Assembly (NCBI GenBank): GCA_964228145.1
Contig: CAXQZJ010000024.1
Location: forward strand, 1 to 64,000
Direction of reading: 5' to 3'
Origin: Pseudobowmanella sp964228145
GTDB lineage: Bacteria; Pseudomonadota; Gammaproteobacteria; Enterobacterales; Alteromonadaceae
Length of the DNA stretch: 64,000 nt
Shown here: positions 52,784 through 61,745 of the stretch, piece after piece
How positions within the stretch are numbered: the first letter of the stretch is position 1
Layout: each line of letters opens with the position of its first letter
Position numbers and translations under genes: made by a program
The notes under the pieces: generated by a model
Databases searched by the model: none
What the model was told of the DNA's origin: nothing
The model's input: only the letters and a program-made list of their open reading frames with translations

Positions 52784-55700
52784 TTATTCAGACCCGTTTT
52801 CGCGCCAATGAATAATCCTGTCATTACCTCTGAATAAGCCAAAATTAATCGTCGCCGCTGGGTTGTCATTCGAGTCCAACACCCCATCGTTATTGATATC
52901 AATAAGCATATAAGCCGGTACGTCCATGTTGACACTGATACGTCCCGTCACACCGGCACCCGGCGCACTGAAAATAATCGCGTCTGCTGCACTAGCCGGT
53001 TGCCCCTGAGTCACGACTCCGGCACCTGATTTGGCGGGAACCGGATTAATTTCGCTGGCGATCACTGTCACGTCACTGGCGGTGTAAAAGCTCAGATTAT
53101 CCATTTGGTTGCGCACCCAGTTGCCGCTGTCATCAATGATACGGGTTTGCATTAGCATGGCGACATCTTCAGTTTCCGGACCGTAGGCGTTCTCTAATAT
53201 CCATTGGCCGTAATAACTGCGGGTGCCTGTAATACTATTAATTTGATAGGACTGACATGCTCCGGGGTAGCTAAGTTGATAGCACACACCGTCAGCGTCG
53301 GTTAACATTGCTGCTGACCATTGGATGCCAATATCCGCATCAAACGGCCTGTGACCAGACGCATCCTTAACGTAGGTGACTTGCGGTTGCTCAAGCAGCA
53401 TTTCTGCTACGCCGCTTTGATTTAACCGCCAGGTTCCTTCATCAGCGGTTGTTGTTCCGGCATAGCCGCTGTTGTCACTAAACAGAATATCGTCAGCAGC
53501 AACACTGCCCGGCGTCACCAAACGCATCAAACTGCCGATATAGTTGTTAATCGCCTCGCCACGGGCGTTCATAGCCGCAAAACTCAACAACGGATCCTCC
53601 ACAAAACCCAGCCCTTGACCTGTGTAGGAGAAACTACCATGGCCATGGGCAAGTTCCGGACTGTTATCAGAGACACTGAAATAAGCAGGAATATGACGCC
53701 CCACCACCAGAGTCGCACTGGCGGGAACCACAGCGCCGAGGTAATCAGCGTCGCTAATACTGATAGAAATGTTGCCAGCTTCACTATAACTGGCTTGCAA
53801 ATCCTGCGCCTGCCCTTGAACGAAGTTAAGCACAGCCGGATTTACCGTTTGAGCGATATTACTGCCCGCATCAGAGGTAGTCAGGCTAGCAGCTTGGCCA
53901 GTTTGACTGTTACTCAGGCGGTACTCACCATGACTGCCCTGACCGTTTACCGGTAATTGTTTTTCAGTCACAAATTGAAGCTGGCCGGGCTGATAATTGG
54001 GTGTCACTTGACCCAGCGCGCCAATAGCCTGAATCGCCAATGGATAGTCTACCCCTGCGATGGGTAACCCCGGGGTTTGTGGTACAAGCTGCAACTGAGG
54101 TACAACAACAAAGTCATTACTCACGCCCTGGGCACTGTTGTCGGAGGTTTTGACTGCCAATGCAATACTTCCTGCATCATCGTAGCGCACCGTGTCGGCG
54201 GGAATGGTAGCCACACCATTAGCATCGAACTGGATGGTAGTGGCTGTCCAACTGCTGGGATTTGCCACTGTTACGCCACCAATATTCAGCATATTGGCAT
54301 TACAGCTGGCTGGATTTAAACATCGGGCACCAATATCCAGCGTTTTACCGGCCAGCGCAGTTTCACAACCCTGCGGGGCCGACACCAGCAACGGGGTGCC
54401 TACGCTTACCTGCGAGGATTGATTGGGCACAGCAACCAAAGGCGTAGTCTGCCCCCAGGAAACTTGCAATTGAGCCTCAGCAAAAACACTTTCACATTGA
54501 CCTGGCGACCCATCGCGCATGCAAACAAGGCTCGCATCCGGCGCAGCGTTAGCGATACCCAGCAACACCGTTTGCGCCTCAGTCACGGATAAATCCGCTT
54601 CGCCACGACCGGTAAAGCTCAGCGTGCTGGCTGACCAGCTACCTGCGCTCGCTTGCAGGTCAAGCTGCGCTGGCTGATCAAACAACACATCACATGCATT
54701 ATCCATACAGGCCCGCACTTCAACGTTAAGCGGTGCACACGTTTGCGCAGTGCTACTGAACTCCAGTTCATAATGATCAACAAAGCTGCAAGGGCTGGTG
54801 TCTCTGAGGTCAGATTGAACCTGGTTCTCGTCCTGAGCAAAATAGTAAATTCGCACATCGTCGTAATAACCATTAGCGGAATTAATCACAGGTGAAAAAG
54901 AATTACGGTTATCACCAATTTTTATCGAGCGGACTTGGGCCAATTCACTACCTAACACTACACCATTGTCATTGGTTGCTGCGGCAATGCCATCAACGAA
55001 AATATTGTATTGTTGGTTAACCACATCCCAGCTCACTGCAATATGGACCCAGGCTTCAGCTTCAACGGCGTAAGCTTGGTTGGTGGTTATCTTGCGCACA
55101 TTATAATTGGTATCCGACACTTCAAATGTAAGGCTACCGTCACTGTTTATATACAGAGTAAACCTGTCCTGGCTGTTTCGTGCAAAGGTGTCCATTAAGG
55201 TTCTGGCACGCCCTGCTTGCTGCCATGCTTCCGGACTTTTGTACCACATAGAGATGGTGCCGCTGCCGGAAAAGTCACTGACTTCGACCGGTGAAGATAG
55301 ATAATCGTTTGTGCGGGCAGAACGACTGTCAGGCACAAACATCGCCTTACAGCTTTTTTGCGGTGAGGTGAACATTGGCACCACAGAGCCTGTCGGACCG
55401 GCATGGAAATCATTGCCAGAGCTGTCAATGATGCTTGTCGATGTGTCCCAATTCAATTGCTCAAATTGATAAAAAGCAGCAAGCCCAGAGCAACGATTAA
55501 CCTCGAGCATATCGGCATTCACCTGAACAGTGTCTTGCACATGACTATAAATTCGCACTGCATCTAATTGGCCGTCGGCAGAGTTGTGGCTGTGGCTGGT
55601 GTTTGCCACTATGTAGCTACTGCGGCTATCCCCCAGATACAGGCTGTCAAGGTCACCAATACGGTTTCCCAGCTGAGGATTACTTAAATTATTTGCCGCC

Positions 55701-57721
55701 ACGACCTGACCGTTAACAATAAACTGCATCGTCCCTTGTGACAGATTCCAACTGGCAGCGATATGCACCCATTCATTGGCAGCAAAACCCAGGCCGGCCG
55801 TCATAAAACGCAGATCCCAATCGTCTTGATCCTCAAGACCAAATTCCAGTCCACCAGAGGCGGTAATGGCTAAATAAAAAAACCGGTTAAGTAACACATC
55901 TGTAGAATTATAGGTTGAGGCGTCAAACAGGGTGCGGGTGTAGCCACTGTTCCAGTCCTGATTGGCTTTGTACCAAAATGAGATGGTGCCCTGATTTCCA
56001 ATCTCCGTCATGCTGATATTGTTGGTGATCGCCGCCACTGTTGCTTCATCGTAATTGGCGGGGACATCCATCACCCGGCAGGACACCTGATCATTCGGGA
56101 ACTGTGGTGATACTAAGTTATTGATGTAATCAGCATGCCAATCATTCCCCGAGGTATCTTTGACGGCATCAGCCCCCAGCCAACTGGCTTGCTCGAATTC
56201 GAATTTTTGTACTAAGGCATTACATTTATTACTGACATTGGCATCGGCAATAATTTCATTGCGGGTTTGGGTAAAAGGATAAAATCGCACATCGTCAAAA
56301 TGAGCGTTGGCTGAATACACCTGCACACCGCTAAATGAGTAATTATATCTGGCATCACCTAAGCGCAGACGTGCACTACTGGTCACTGATAAGGCTAAAT
56401 TAGCAGGACGGTTTTGCGATAAGGGATATCCACTCACTGAACTTTGCGATACCGCATTACCGTCAATGTAGAGATCAAAATCACGGTTTACCCAGTCCCA
56501 CCGAATAGCTAAATGATGCCATTGATTTGCAGCAAAATTTTGAGCGTTAAAAATCTGGGTTAAGCGATTTCCGCTGTTATCCTGAAACAACAGTGAAACC
56601 CGGCCGGCGTCATCAATCCACCCCAGCATATAGCCGTTACCATCAGAGGCATCAAGTAACACATTATATTTACCGTTATTCCAGGCTTCTTTGCTGCGAT
56701 ACCAAAAGCTCAGCGTTCCTGTTGCACCGTAACTGCCTGGGCTAATCCCCATGTCCATACCACTGAGCACATTTGCGCTGTTATTTTCGGTCACATCCAG
56801 CGCCTGGCAAGATAATTGGTCTCTGGGCACGTTAAACTCAGTACTGCCAAGCGGCGTACCGCTCTGCGAGGGAAACAGGCTATCTTCGGCCGAATTACTG
56901 CCGTTAGCCTCGCCATTAAACTCGTACCACACTTTGTCATTAATGCTACAGGTAGTGACGCTGTTGTAATCGTTAGCGATTTGATTGGTGCTAATGATCT
57001 CATTATAAATTCTGACTTCATCGATTAAACCGGCTGCTGAACGGGTTGTTTGAATACTGTCAGACTGTTTGGCACTGCTACGGTTATCACCGAGGTAAAG
57101 GCTGTTAAGGTACGGCGATATAATACCGTTGAAGCCAGACTGTACATTGGCACCTGTTGAATAATCGGTGCCATTGACGTAAATGCGAAGATTCGGTGAA
57201 CTGGTATCCCATTGCAAGGTGATGTACAGCCACTGATCATCGTTGACATACAAACGTGGCGTTTCTTCGTAAACATAGCGCCCGTTGCTATCGTCGACCA
57301 TAAAAAATAAGCTGCCGTAACGCAGGGTTAATAAAAAGAAATGATTCTGGTTTGCAGCCACGCCACCGTTAACCGTAGAGGCATCGAACAAGGTCCTTGG
57401 GGTATTGCTGTACCAACTTGCACCAGCCCGATACCAAAATGAAATCGTTCCCTGTGGACCCAGTGTAGAGGGCGAAACCTGCGTATCTACGGCCGATGTG
57501 GTAGCCAGGTTATCTTCAACCAACAGCGCCTGGCAGGAGCGCTGGCTGTCTGCCAGTTCTATCGCTAAGCGCCCTGTACCATTACCATTTAATCCAGCTG
57601 CACGATTTTCAATGACGCCATTACCAATAACATTGGTATGTTCAAAATCATAATGCAGTACCTGTGCACCATGGCCAAGAGTACTTATCATCAGCAAGAT
57701 TACTAGCCAGGACCACCGCAT
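52784..57721 (-). CDS. mshQ: MSHA biogenesis protein MshQ, giant LamG-repeat protein
   Basis: Large secreted protein at the end of the MSHA pilus operon, probably surface-exposed and adhesive. The 1645 aa product has a signal peptide (LVILLMISTLGHG), then four tandem LamG/concanavalin-like units of about 235 residues, at about 22-257, 264-500, 505-745 and 750-977, each with a GT(I/L)S-WY(R/K) motif, a (L/F)DAS-like turn and a G-(L/H)(I/F)D-(V/A)R(I/F)Y strand ending. A long C-terminal part (about 980-1645) with paired cysteines corresponds to the MshQ/DUF6701 region. The ATG at 57721 follows the mshP stop (TAGTATG); a TTG at 57745 is not used. Confidence 0.85.
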   Translation of the reverse strand: MRWSWLVILLMISTLGHGAQVLHYDFEHTNVIGNGVIENRAAGLNGNGTGRLAIELADSQRSCQALLVEDNLATTSAVDTQVSPSTLGPQGTISFWYRAGASWYSNTPRTLFDASTVNGGVAANQNHFFLLTLRYGSLFFMVDDSNGRYVYEETPRLYVNDDQWLYITLQWDTSSPNLRIYVNGTDYSTGANVQSGFNGIISPYLNSLYLGDNRSSAKQSDSIQTTRSAAGLIDEVRIYNEIISTNQIANDYNSVTTCSINDKVWYEFNGEANGSNSAEDSLFPSQSGTPLGSTEFNVPRDQLSCQALDVTENNSANVLSGMDMGISPGSYGATGTLSFWYRSKEAWNNGKYNVLLDASDGNGYMLGWIDDAGRVSLLFQDNSGNRLTQIFNAQNFAANQWHHLAIRWDWVNRDFDLYIDGNAVSQSSVSGYPLSQNRPANLALSVTSSARLRLGDARYNYSFSGVQVYSANAHFDDVRFYPFTQTRNEIIADANVSNKCNALVQKFEFEQASWLGADAVKDTSGNDWHADYINNLVSPQFPNDQVSCRVMDVPANYDEATVAAITNNISMTEIGNQGTISFWYKANQDWNSGYTRTLFDASTYNSTDVLLNRFFYLAITASGGLEFGLEDQDDWDLRFMTAGLGFAANEWVHIAASWNLSQGTMQFIVNGQVVAANNLSNPQLGNRIGDLDSLYLGDSRSSYIVANTSHSHNSADGQLDAVRIYSHVQDTVQVNADMLEVNRCSGLAAFYQFEQLNWDTSTSIIDSSGNDFHAGPTGSVVPMFTSPQKSCKAMFVPDSRSARTNDYLSSPVEVSDFSGSGTISMWYKSPEAWQQAGRARTLMDTFARNSQDRFTLYINSDGSLTFEVSDTNYNVRKITTNQAYAVEAEAWVHIAVSWDVVNQQYNIFVDGIAAATNDNGVVLGSELAQVRSIKIGDNRNSFSPVINSANGYYDDVRIYYFAQDENQVQSDLRDTSPCSFVDHYELEFSSTAQTCAPLNVEVRACMDNACDVLFDQPAQLDLQASAGSWSASTLSFTGRGEADLSVTEAQTVLLGIANAAPDASLVCMRDGSPGQCESVFAEAQLQVSWGQTTPLVAVPNQSSQVSVGTPLLVSAPQGCETALAGKTLDIGARCLNPASCNANMLNIGGVTVANPSSWTATTIQFDANGVATIPADTVRYDDAGSIALAVKTSDNSAQGVSNDFVVVPQLQLVPQTPGLPIAGVDYPLAIQAIGALGQVTPNYQPGQLQFVTEKQLPVNGQGSHGEYRLSNSQTGQAASLTTSDAGSNIAQTVNPAVLNFVQGQAQDLQASYSEAGNISISISDADYLGAVVPASATLVVGRHIPAYFSVSDNSPELAHGHGSFSYTGQGLGFVEDPLLSFAAMNARGEAINNYIGSLMRLVTPGSVAADDILFSDNSGYAGTTTADEGTWRLNQSGVAEMLLEQPQVTYVKDASGHRPFDADIGIQWSAAMLTDADGVCYQLSYPGACQSYQINSITGTRSYYGQWILENAYGPETEDVAMLMQTRIIDDSGNWVRNQMDNLSFYTASDVTVIASEINPVPAKSGAGVVTQGQPASAADAIIFSAPGAGVTGRISVNMDVPAYMLIDINNDGVLDSNDNPAATINFGLFRGNDRIIHWRENGSE
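54793..57658 (-). repeat. Four tandem LamG-like repeats inside mshQ
   Basis: Unit boundaries on the minus strand are roughly 57658-56953, 56932-56227, 56203-55492 and 55480-54793. Repeated amino-acid landmarks are GTISFWYR, LYLGD(N/S)RSS, H(I/L)A-W and DEVRIY or variants. Divergence is high, so this is an old duplication and not a recent expansion. Confidence 0.75.
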
Positions 57722-57722
57722 A

Positions 57723-58157
57723 CTACCGCTTCTCCACTGCTTCAACTGTCATACTGCGACTAACATTTATTTCACCGGCCGCACATTGGCCTGTACTGGT
57801 AAAGGATAGTCGGGTTACCAGACCATCGCTGGTAGAAAAATCCTGATTTTCACATTGAGATTGTACTACACACGCATTTAACCCTGTTTGCGCGGAGCCA
57901 GCAAAATCGATGACAACGGGTGCTGCACAAGCAGCAGTATCCAGCGTGCCGTCATTTTTAAATACCAGACTGAGGTGTTGTTCCAGGCCACTGCGGGCAG
58001 CATGTTGCGCACGCAGGCCTAATACCTCATAAGCAACACTCTGAGACGCATTGGACAGTACCGTTACGATAGTGATACTGAGCAACGTCATCACCACGAT
58101 CACGAAAGTGGCTAATACCAGCATGTTGCCTTGTTGAGCTTTAGGGCGCGTTAACAA
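57723..58157 (-). CDS. mshP: MSHA biogenesis protein MshP (minor pilin-like)
   Basis: Small pilin-like/assembly protein of the MSHA locus. The 144 aa product has an N-terminal hydrophobic helix (NMLVLATFVIVVMTLLSITIVTVL) without the usual GF-TLIE prepilin site, and a C-terminal globular part with three cysteines paired around residues 70-100. The TTG at 58157 has GAGG 6 nt upstream; the ATG at 58169 lacks a ribosome-binding site and the longer frame (58229) overlaps mshO too far. Fits the MshP position between mshO and mshQ. Confidence 0.75.
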   Translation of the reverse strand: MLTRPKAQQGNMLVLATFVIVVMTLLSITIVTVLSNASQSVAYEVLGLRAQHAARSGLEQHLSLVFKNDGTLDTAACAAPVVIDFAGSAQTGLNACVVQSQCENQDFSTSDGLVTRLSFTSTGQCAAGEINVSRSMTVEAVEKR

Positions 58158-58941
58158 TATGCACCTCATTATTAAATAACACGTCGCCTTCGTTGACACT
58201 GAAGCGCAACAACAGATTGACGTAGGCATTGCGCGTCAGCGTTGCACCTTGCACAGTAAAGGGCAGGTCAGCAGCACTAGCCAGATTATTGGTTAAATTA
58301 TCTGCCATCAATACGCCGCTGCCCATACCTGTCAACGGCTGGGTCTGGGCATAATTATAGTTGCTGTAGCGATACAGCTTGCCGGCAATCACGCAATAAC
58401 TCACCGGTTGCCGGACAATGAACAAGCGGCGTGCCGGAGAACTTTGTGCAAAGGTTACAGCGTTGGTTAACTGGTATGTGGCGAGCGCGCCGGCGCCATT
58501 TTCGGTCACACCGGCTAGGGCAAAACGCTTGTTAGCGCTGTCCTGATAAACGTCTAATTGACCATTGCTGACCGATGGGTAGACAACGGCGTAATCACCG
58601 TTGGCAAAGCTATAGTTGCTAGCAGGTAACGCGCTGATTTGATTAGAGGTTTGATTATTCTGCGGGATCTGATCGTAATACACACTGGCCCGCACCGGCA
58701 CAAATTCAAGACACTGCGTCGCGCCGTTACCTCTTACACGGGCACTGTTTGGCAGCGCTTCGCGAAGCTCCCTGTTGAGTCGTTCAATCACAAAACGACT
58801 GGAAGACAGCACTTCGTCACGTTTGGTGGTATCAACAAATATCGTCGCCCCAAACTGGATAAAGCTGGTGATTCCGAGGCCAACCACACCAAGTAACACA
58901 ACAACGACAATCAACTCGATCAGGGTAAACCCACGTTGCAT
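58141..58941 (-). CDS. mshO: MSHA minor pilin MshO
   Basis: Type IV prepilin-like protein. The 266 aa product has a very short leader and prepilin cleavage site MQRG|FTLIELIVVVVLLGVVGLGI (split at the bar) with the N-methylated Phe and conserved Glu5. The globular part (about 30-266) has a few cysteines (CLEFVPV, CVIAG). The ATG overlaps the mshD stop as TGATG. Expected to sit in the pilus priming complex. Confidence 0.93.
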   Translation of the reverse strand: MQRGFTLIELIVVVVLLGVVGLGITSFIQFGATIFVDTTKRDEVLSSSRFVIERLNRELREALPNSARVRGNGATQCLEFVPVRASVYYDQIPQNNQTSNQISALPASNYSFANGDYAVVYPSVSNGQLDVYQDSANKRFALAGVTENGAGALATYQLTNAVTFAQSSPARRLFIVRQPVSYCVIAGKLYRYSNYNYAQTQPLTGMGSGVLMADNLTNNLASAADLPFTVQGATLTRNAYVNLLLRFSVNEGDVLFNNEVHIVNAP

Positions 58942-59465
58942 CAGTAATTACTCCGATACGTCGCGAAGGAAATGACCTCATTGGAGGGCGTTTGGACATC
59001 GACGCGGATAAGCTTGGCATTGCCAATACTGTTATCTGCCAGGCCATTGAGATCCTCGTCATAAAACACTGACACTTGCAACTGGTAACCCTGATATATA
59101 CCTGCCAGCGAATTATCCCGGGAATCGGCTAACTGAGTCAGACCATGATAGTCGTCCACATCATCAAACTGGTTACGCCCTTCACCACTGTCTGGCCCAA
59201 GAGCCGTTGGCGAAGTACAACTGGCTGCACTACCTTGAGAGCAACGCACGAACCCCCCTGCCCGGTCTGAGTTTTCATCGAACGCTTTTGCGGTGATTTC
59301 ATTTAACATGGATTGCGCCAGCTCAGTAGCGCGAATTTGATACATGGGCTCCAGACTTTGCCGCGCTTGAGGGAGTAAAAAGCTTAAAATCACTACCATG
59401 GCAATGGCAAATACCACCATGCCTACGACCATTTCTATCAGTGAAATACCTGATTGCTTACCCAC
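58941..59465 (-). CDS. mshD: MSHA minor pilin MshD
   Basis: Type IV prepilin-like protein, 174 aa. A GTG start at 59465 has AGGAG 6 nt upstream and overlaps the mshC stop by 8 bases (GTGGGTAA), giving the leader MGKQSG|ISLIEMVVGMVVF. The open frame extends further upstream within mshC (59543) but would put the pilin helix too far from the N-terminus. Cleavage site G|I and Glu at +5 are kept. It contains a cysteine pair near the CSQGSAASC segment. Confidence 0.9.
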   Translation of the reverse strand: MGKQSGISLIEMVVGMVVFAIAMVVILSFLLPQARQSLEPMYQIRATELAQSMLNEITAKAFDENSDRAGGFVRCSQGSAASCTSPTALGPDSGEGRNQFDDVDDYHGLTQLADSRDNSLAGIYQGYQLQVSVFYDEDLNGLADNSIGNAKLIRVDVQTPSNEVISFATYRSNY

Positions 59466-60000
59466 CGCAGACTCCTGTATGCAGAAAGCCTTCTGGTTCA
59501 ATACAAACCCTTCGGGTGCTCTCGCCGATAATACGTATTTCACAGCCGCTTAAACATACTCGGGTTACGCCGTCTGCACCCACCGGTTGCCCTAAGTGGT
59601 TAAAACCTAAAATCGTCAATAAGCTGCCATTGTTATCCCGACCGGTGAGGATTAAACCGTCAGCCGCAACCCCACCGGGTCCCGAGTGTAGAAAATTATC
59701 CCGACTGAAATCGATACTGGTGGCGCAACTATTCGCCCGTGCTGGAGGACCGTAGGCCCCATTTACAAGGTCAAAAAGGAGTCGATGGCAAACACCGGGC
59801 AAACTGTTTTGCATCGCTTGCTGCTGGATGTTTCTCGCCGCGCTGAGAATGCGCTTCTGCCAACTAGCTTCAGTAAAGCCATCATCACTTTGAAAACGCG
59901 ATGCAGCGGTAACACCTAAAATAGCAATCAACAAGATCACCACTATCAACTCTATCAAGGTAAAGCCGCGGGTAAAGTGGTGGGGAGTAGGACGAAGCAT
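59458..60000 (-). CDS. mshC: MSHA minor pilin MshC
   Basis: Type IV prepilin-like protein, 180 aa, leader ending TRG|FTLIELIVVILLIAILGVTA. Globular domain with several cysteines (CHRLLFD, CATS, CLSGCEIRI, CIEPEGF) that probably pair. Overlaps mshD. Lies downstream of mshA but after an intrinsic terminator, so expression relative to mshA should be reduced. Confidence 0.93.
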   Translation of the reverse strand: MLRPTPHHFTRGFTLIELIVVILLIAILGVTAASRFQSDDGFTEASWQKRILSAARNIQQQAMQNSLPGVCHRLLFDLVNGAYGPPARANSCATSIDFSRDNFLHSGPGGVAADGLILTGRDNNGSLLTILGFNHLGQPVGADGVTRVCLSGCEIRIIGESTRRVCIEPEGFLHTGVCGG

Positions 60001-60018
60001 CAGCGGTACTCACAGACG

Positions 60019-60042
60019 AAAAAAGCCCGCGCAAACGGGCTT
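60019..60042 (-). terminator. Intrinsic terminator between mshA and mshC
   Basis: On the minus strand AAGCCCG/CGGGCTT forms a 7-bp stem with a 6-nt loop, followed by TTTTTT. It begins 23 bases after the mshA stop. It lies inside the msh gene run, so partial read-through must occur if the downstream minor pilins share the mshA promoter. Confidence 0.85.
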
Positions 60043-60064
60043 AATTACATCATGTTGGTCGGTC

Positions 60065-60559
60065 TTAGCAATTGCCTGACACAACCGTAATGGTTGGCTG
60101 AGCACCGTCGCTCGCCGCAGAGGTATAAAGGATGTGACAACTGTTTTGACTGCCGCTAGCACCTGTTTGGGTAAAATCAGGCGTAATACCCTGCGGATAA
60201 ATGGCGAACGCATCGGTCGCCGAGTTAGGGCTACCGTTGAATTCCCAATCGGTTAAATCAACGATGTTATTGGTTTGAGCGTTACTCATAGCACCCGACG
60301 GGTAACCGTAAACCACAGGAATGTTATTACCGTTTACCTGTACCGTTGCCGTGGCATTTTTTTGCGTTCCTGCAATTGCAGACTTTGCATAAGTCATTTG
60401 CGCTGCACTTTGCAGTGCCGCTTTCATGCCTTGTAGCGTCCCGGCGCGGGCATCAGACTGCACGTCAATAAAACGTGGCGCAGCAGTGACCGCTAAAATA
60501 CCTAAAATAACGATCACAACGATCAACTCGATTAACGTGAAGCCTCTTTGTTGTTGCAT
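60065..60559 (-). CDS. mshA: MSHA major pilin subunit MshA
   Basis: Structural subunit of the mannose-sensitive haemagglutinin type IV pilus. The 164 aa product has the prepilin leader MQQQRG|FTLIELIVVIVILGILAVTAAPRF, a C-terminal globular domain (about 30-164) and a pair of cysteines (CHILYT... and the final NC) that form the D-loop disulfide. AGAGG lies 8 nt before the ATG. The intrinsic terminator just after the gene and the strong ribosome-binding site fit a highly expressed subunit. Confidence 0.95.
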   Translation of the reverse strand: MQQQRGFTLIELIVVIVILGILAVTAAPRFIDVQSDARAGTLQGMKAALQSAAQMTYAKSAIAGTQKNATATVQVNGNNIPVVYGYPSGAMSNAQTNNIVDLTDWEFNGSPNSATDAFAIYPQGITPDFTQTGASGSQNSCHILYTSAASDGAQPTITVVSGNC

Positions 60560-60623
60560 ATTTACTACCTCTTGAAATTAACTTGTAAAGTTTGGATTCG
60601 AAAATTTCTTCATCTGTTTCTTG

Positions 60624-61214
60624 TTAGAAGTTATTACTGAAGAAAAATACTTGCCCAATCCTTGGATCATAGTAAAAACCATTTCCGTCTGTATTGTCTA
60701 CAGGCTCTTGGGTATTATTTTTTATAGTACGGGTTAAATAATAATAACAAAGATCATTACCTGCCGTTGCCGCACCCTGATTAACACGAGTGTAATAGCG
60801 CGCATTTTCAAACGGCTTGTCACCCCAATTATTACTGATGGTCGGTGCACTTTGCATAATCAGGCTGAATATAGCCTGGCAATCCTGACTGTCGACAGCA
60901 GTATCTTCCGTATTGCCCTGGGCAATGCCCGTTGGGTAGCCGGTATTGGCATCCACCCCGACCTGAACACCGTCTATCTCCACCATGCTCACGCCCTGCG
61001 CAATATTATTACCCGGACGGCCGTCCACTTCCCACTGGGCACGGACCAGCCCAACACCGGTTGCAAAGCCCCCCATCACACCTTCAACGGTGGCATCTTC
61101 CGCCTGCTCGGTTACATCCAGCATGCGCGGCAGGGCCACTGCGGCTAAAATGCCTAGCAGCGCCACCACAATAACCAGCTCAATTAATGTAAAACCTTTT
61201 TGACTACGGTCCAT
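60624..61214 (-). CDS. mshB: MSHA minor pilin MshB
   Basis: Type IV prepilin-like protein, 196 aa, leader MDRSQKG|FTLIELVIVVALLGILAA. The globular part has two cysteines (DCQAIFS, DLCYYYL) and a GQVFFFSNNF end. MshB is a minor pilin that in Vibrio and Shewanella lies just before mshA. The gap to mshA is 64 bp and to mshF 24 bp. Confidence 0.93.
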   Translation of the reverse strand: MDRSQKGFTLIELVIVVALLGILAAVALPRMLDVTEQAEDATVEGVMGGFATGVGLVRAQWEVDGRPGNNIAQGVSMVEIDGVQVGVDANTGYPTGIAQGNTEDTAVDSQDCQAIFSLIMQSAPTISNNWGDKPFENARYYTRVNQGAATAGNDLCYYYLTRTIKNNTQEPVDNTDGNGFYYDPRIGQVFFFSNNF

Positions 61215-61238
61215 AATTCAATCCCCTCGGAAGACCAG

Positions 61239-61745
61239 TTACATATTTTCGGTATTCAATCGACCAGAATTGGGATCATACTCAAAATACGGGCCCGTTG
61301 ATAATCTGTATCGGCAAATACCTTGTTTATTACTATCACTATTCGGCCGAATATAATCAGCCACAACCTTAAAGTTTTCGATATTAAGCGGTGTGCCTAT
61401 CAATCCCCGCCACAATTTTTCACAGCCTGCCTGTTCACCCTGTGGGGATGGCCAGCCGCTTTTTCCCATCACAACCGGATAGCGCTCTCCCGCTTGCCCG
61501 GTATTGTCGTACTGCACCAGCATAACCCTGAGAGGCTTGCCTTCTACCTGCCAATTGGCGTTCGCCAGGCGCACATTATTTATATAGGTAGAGGCATACA
61601 AACGCATTGTCTGTCGTTGGTAATCTGGTTCACTGCGATAAAAATACATAATTGCAGCAACCATAGCGATGGCAATGATGATCACCACCAAAATGTTCAT
61701 AAACTGGCTGCGGAAATTGACTACATCGACTTCACGCTGTTCCAT
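61239..61745 (-). CDS. mshF: MSHA biogenesis protein MshF
   Basis: Small membrane protein of the MSHA operon, 168 aa, with one N-terminal helix (about 16-35) and an acidic-rich periplasmic domain with two cysteines (CEKLWRGL, GICRYRLS). Pilus role is inferred from position; biochemical function of MshF is not defined. The ATG at 61745 overlaps the mshG stop (TAATG). Confidence 0.88.
   Translation of the reverse strand: MEQREVDVVNFRSQFMNILVVIIIAIAMVAAIMYFYRSEPDYQRQTMRLYASTYINNVRLANANWQVEGKPLRVMLVQYDNTGQAGERYPVVMGKSGWPSPQGEQAGCEKLWRGLIGTPLNIENFKVVADYIRPNSDSNKQGICRYRLSTGPYFEYDPNSGRLNTENM

Noticed and set aside
52784..57721. Recent repeat expansion or assembly artefact in mshQ
   Set aside because: The four units differ strongly in sequence, so the array is old and the coding frame is intact.
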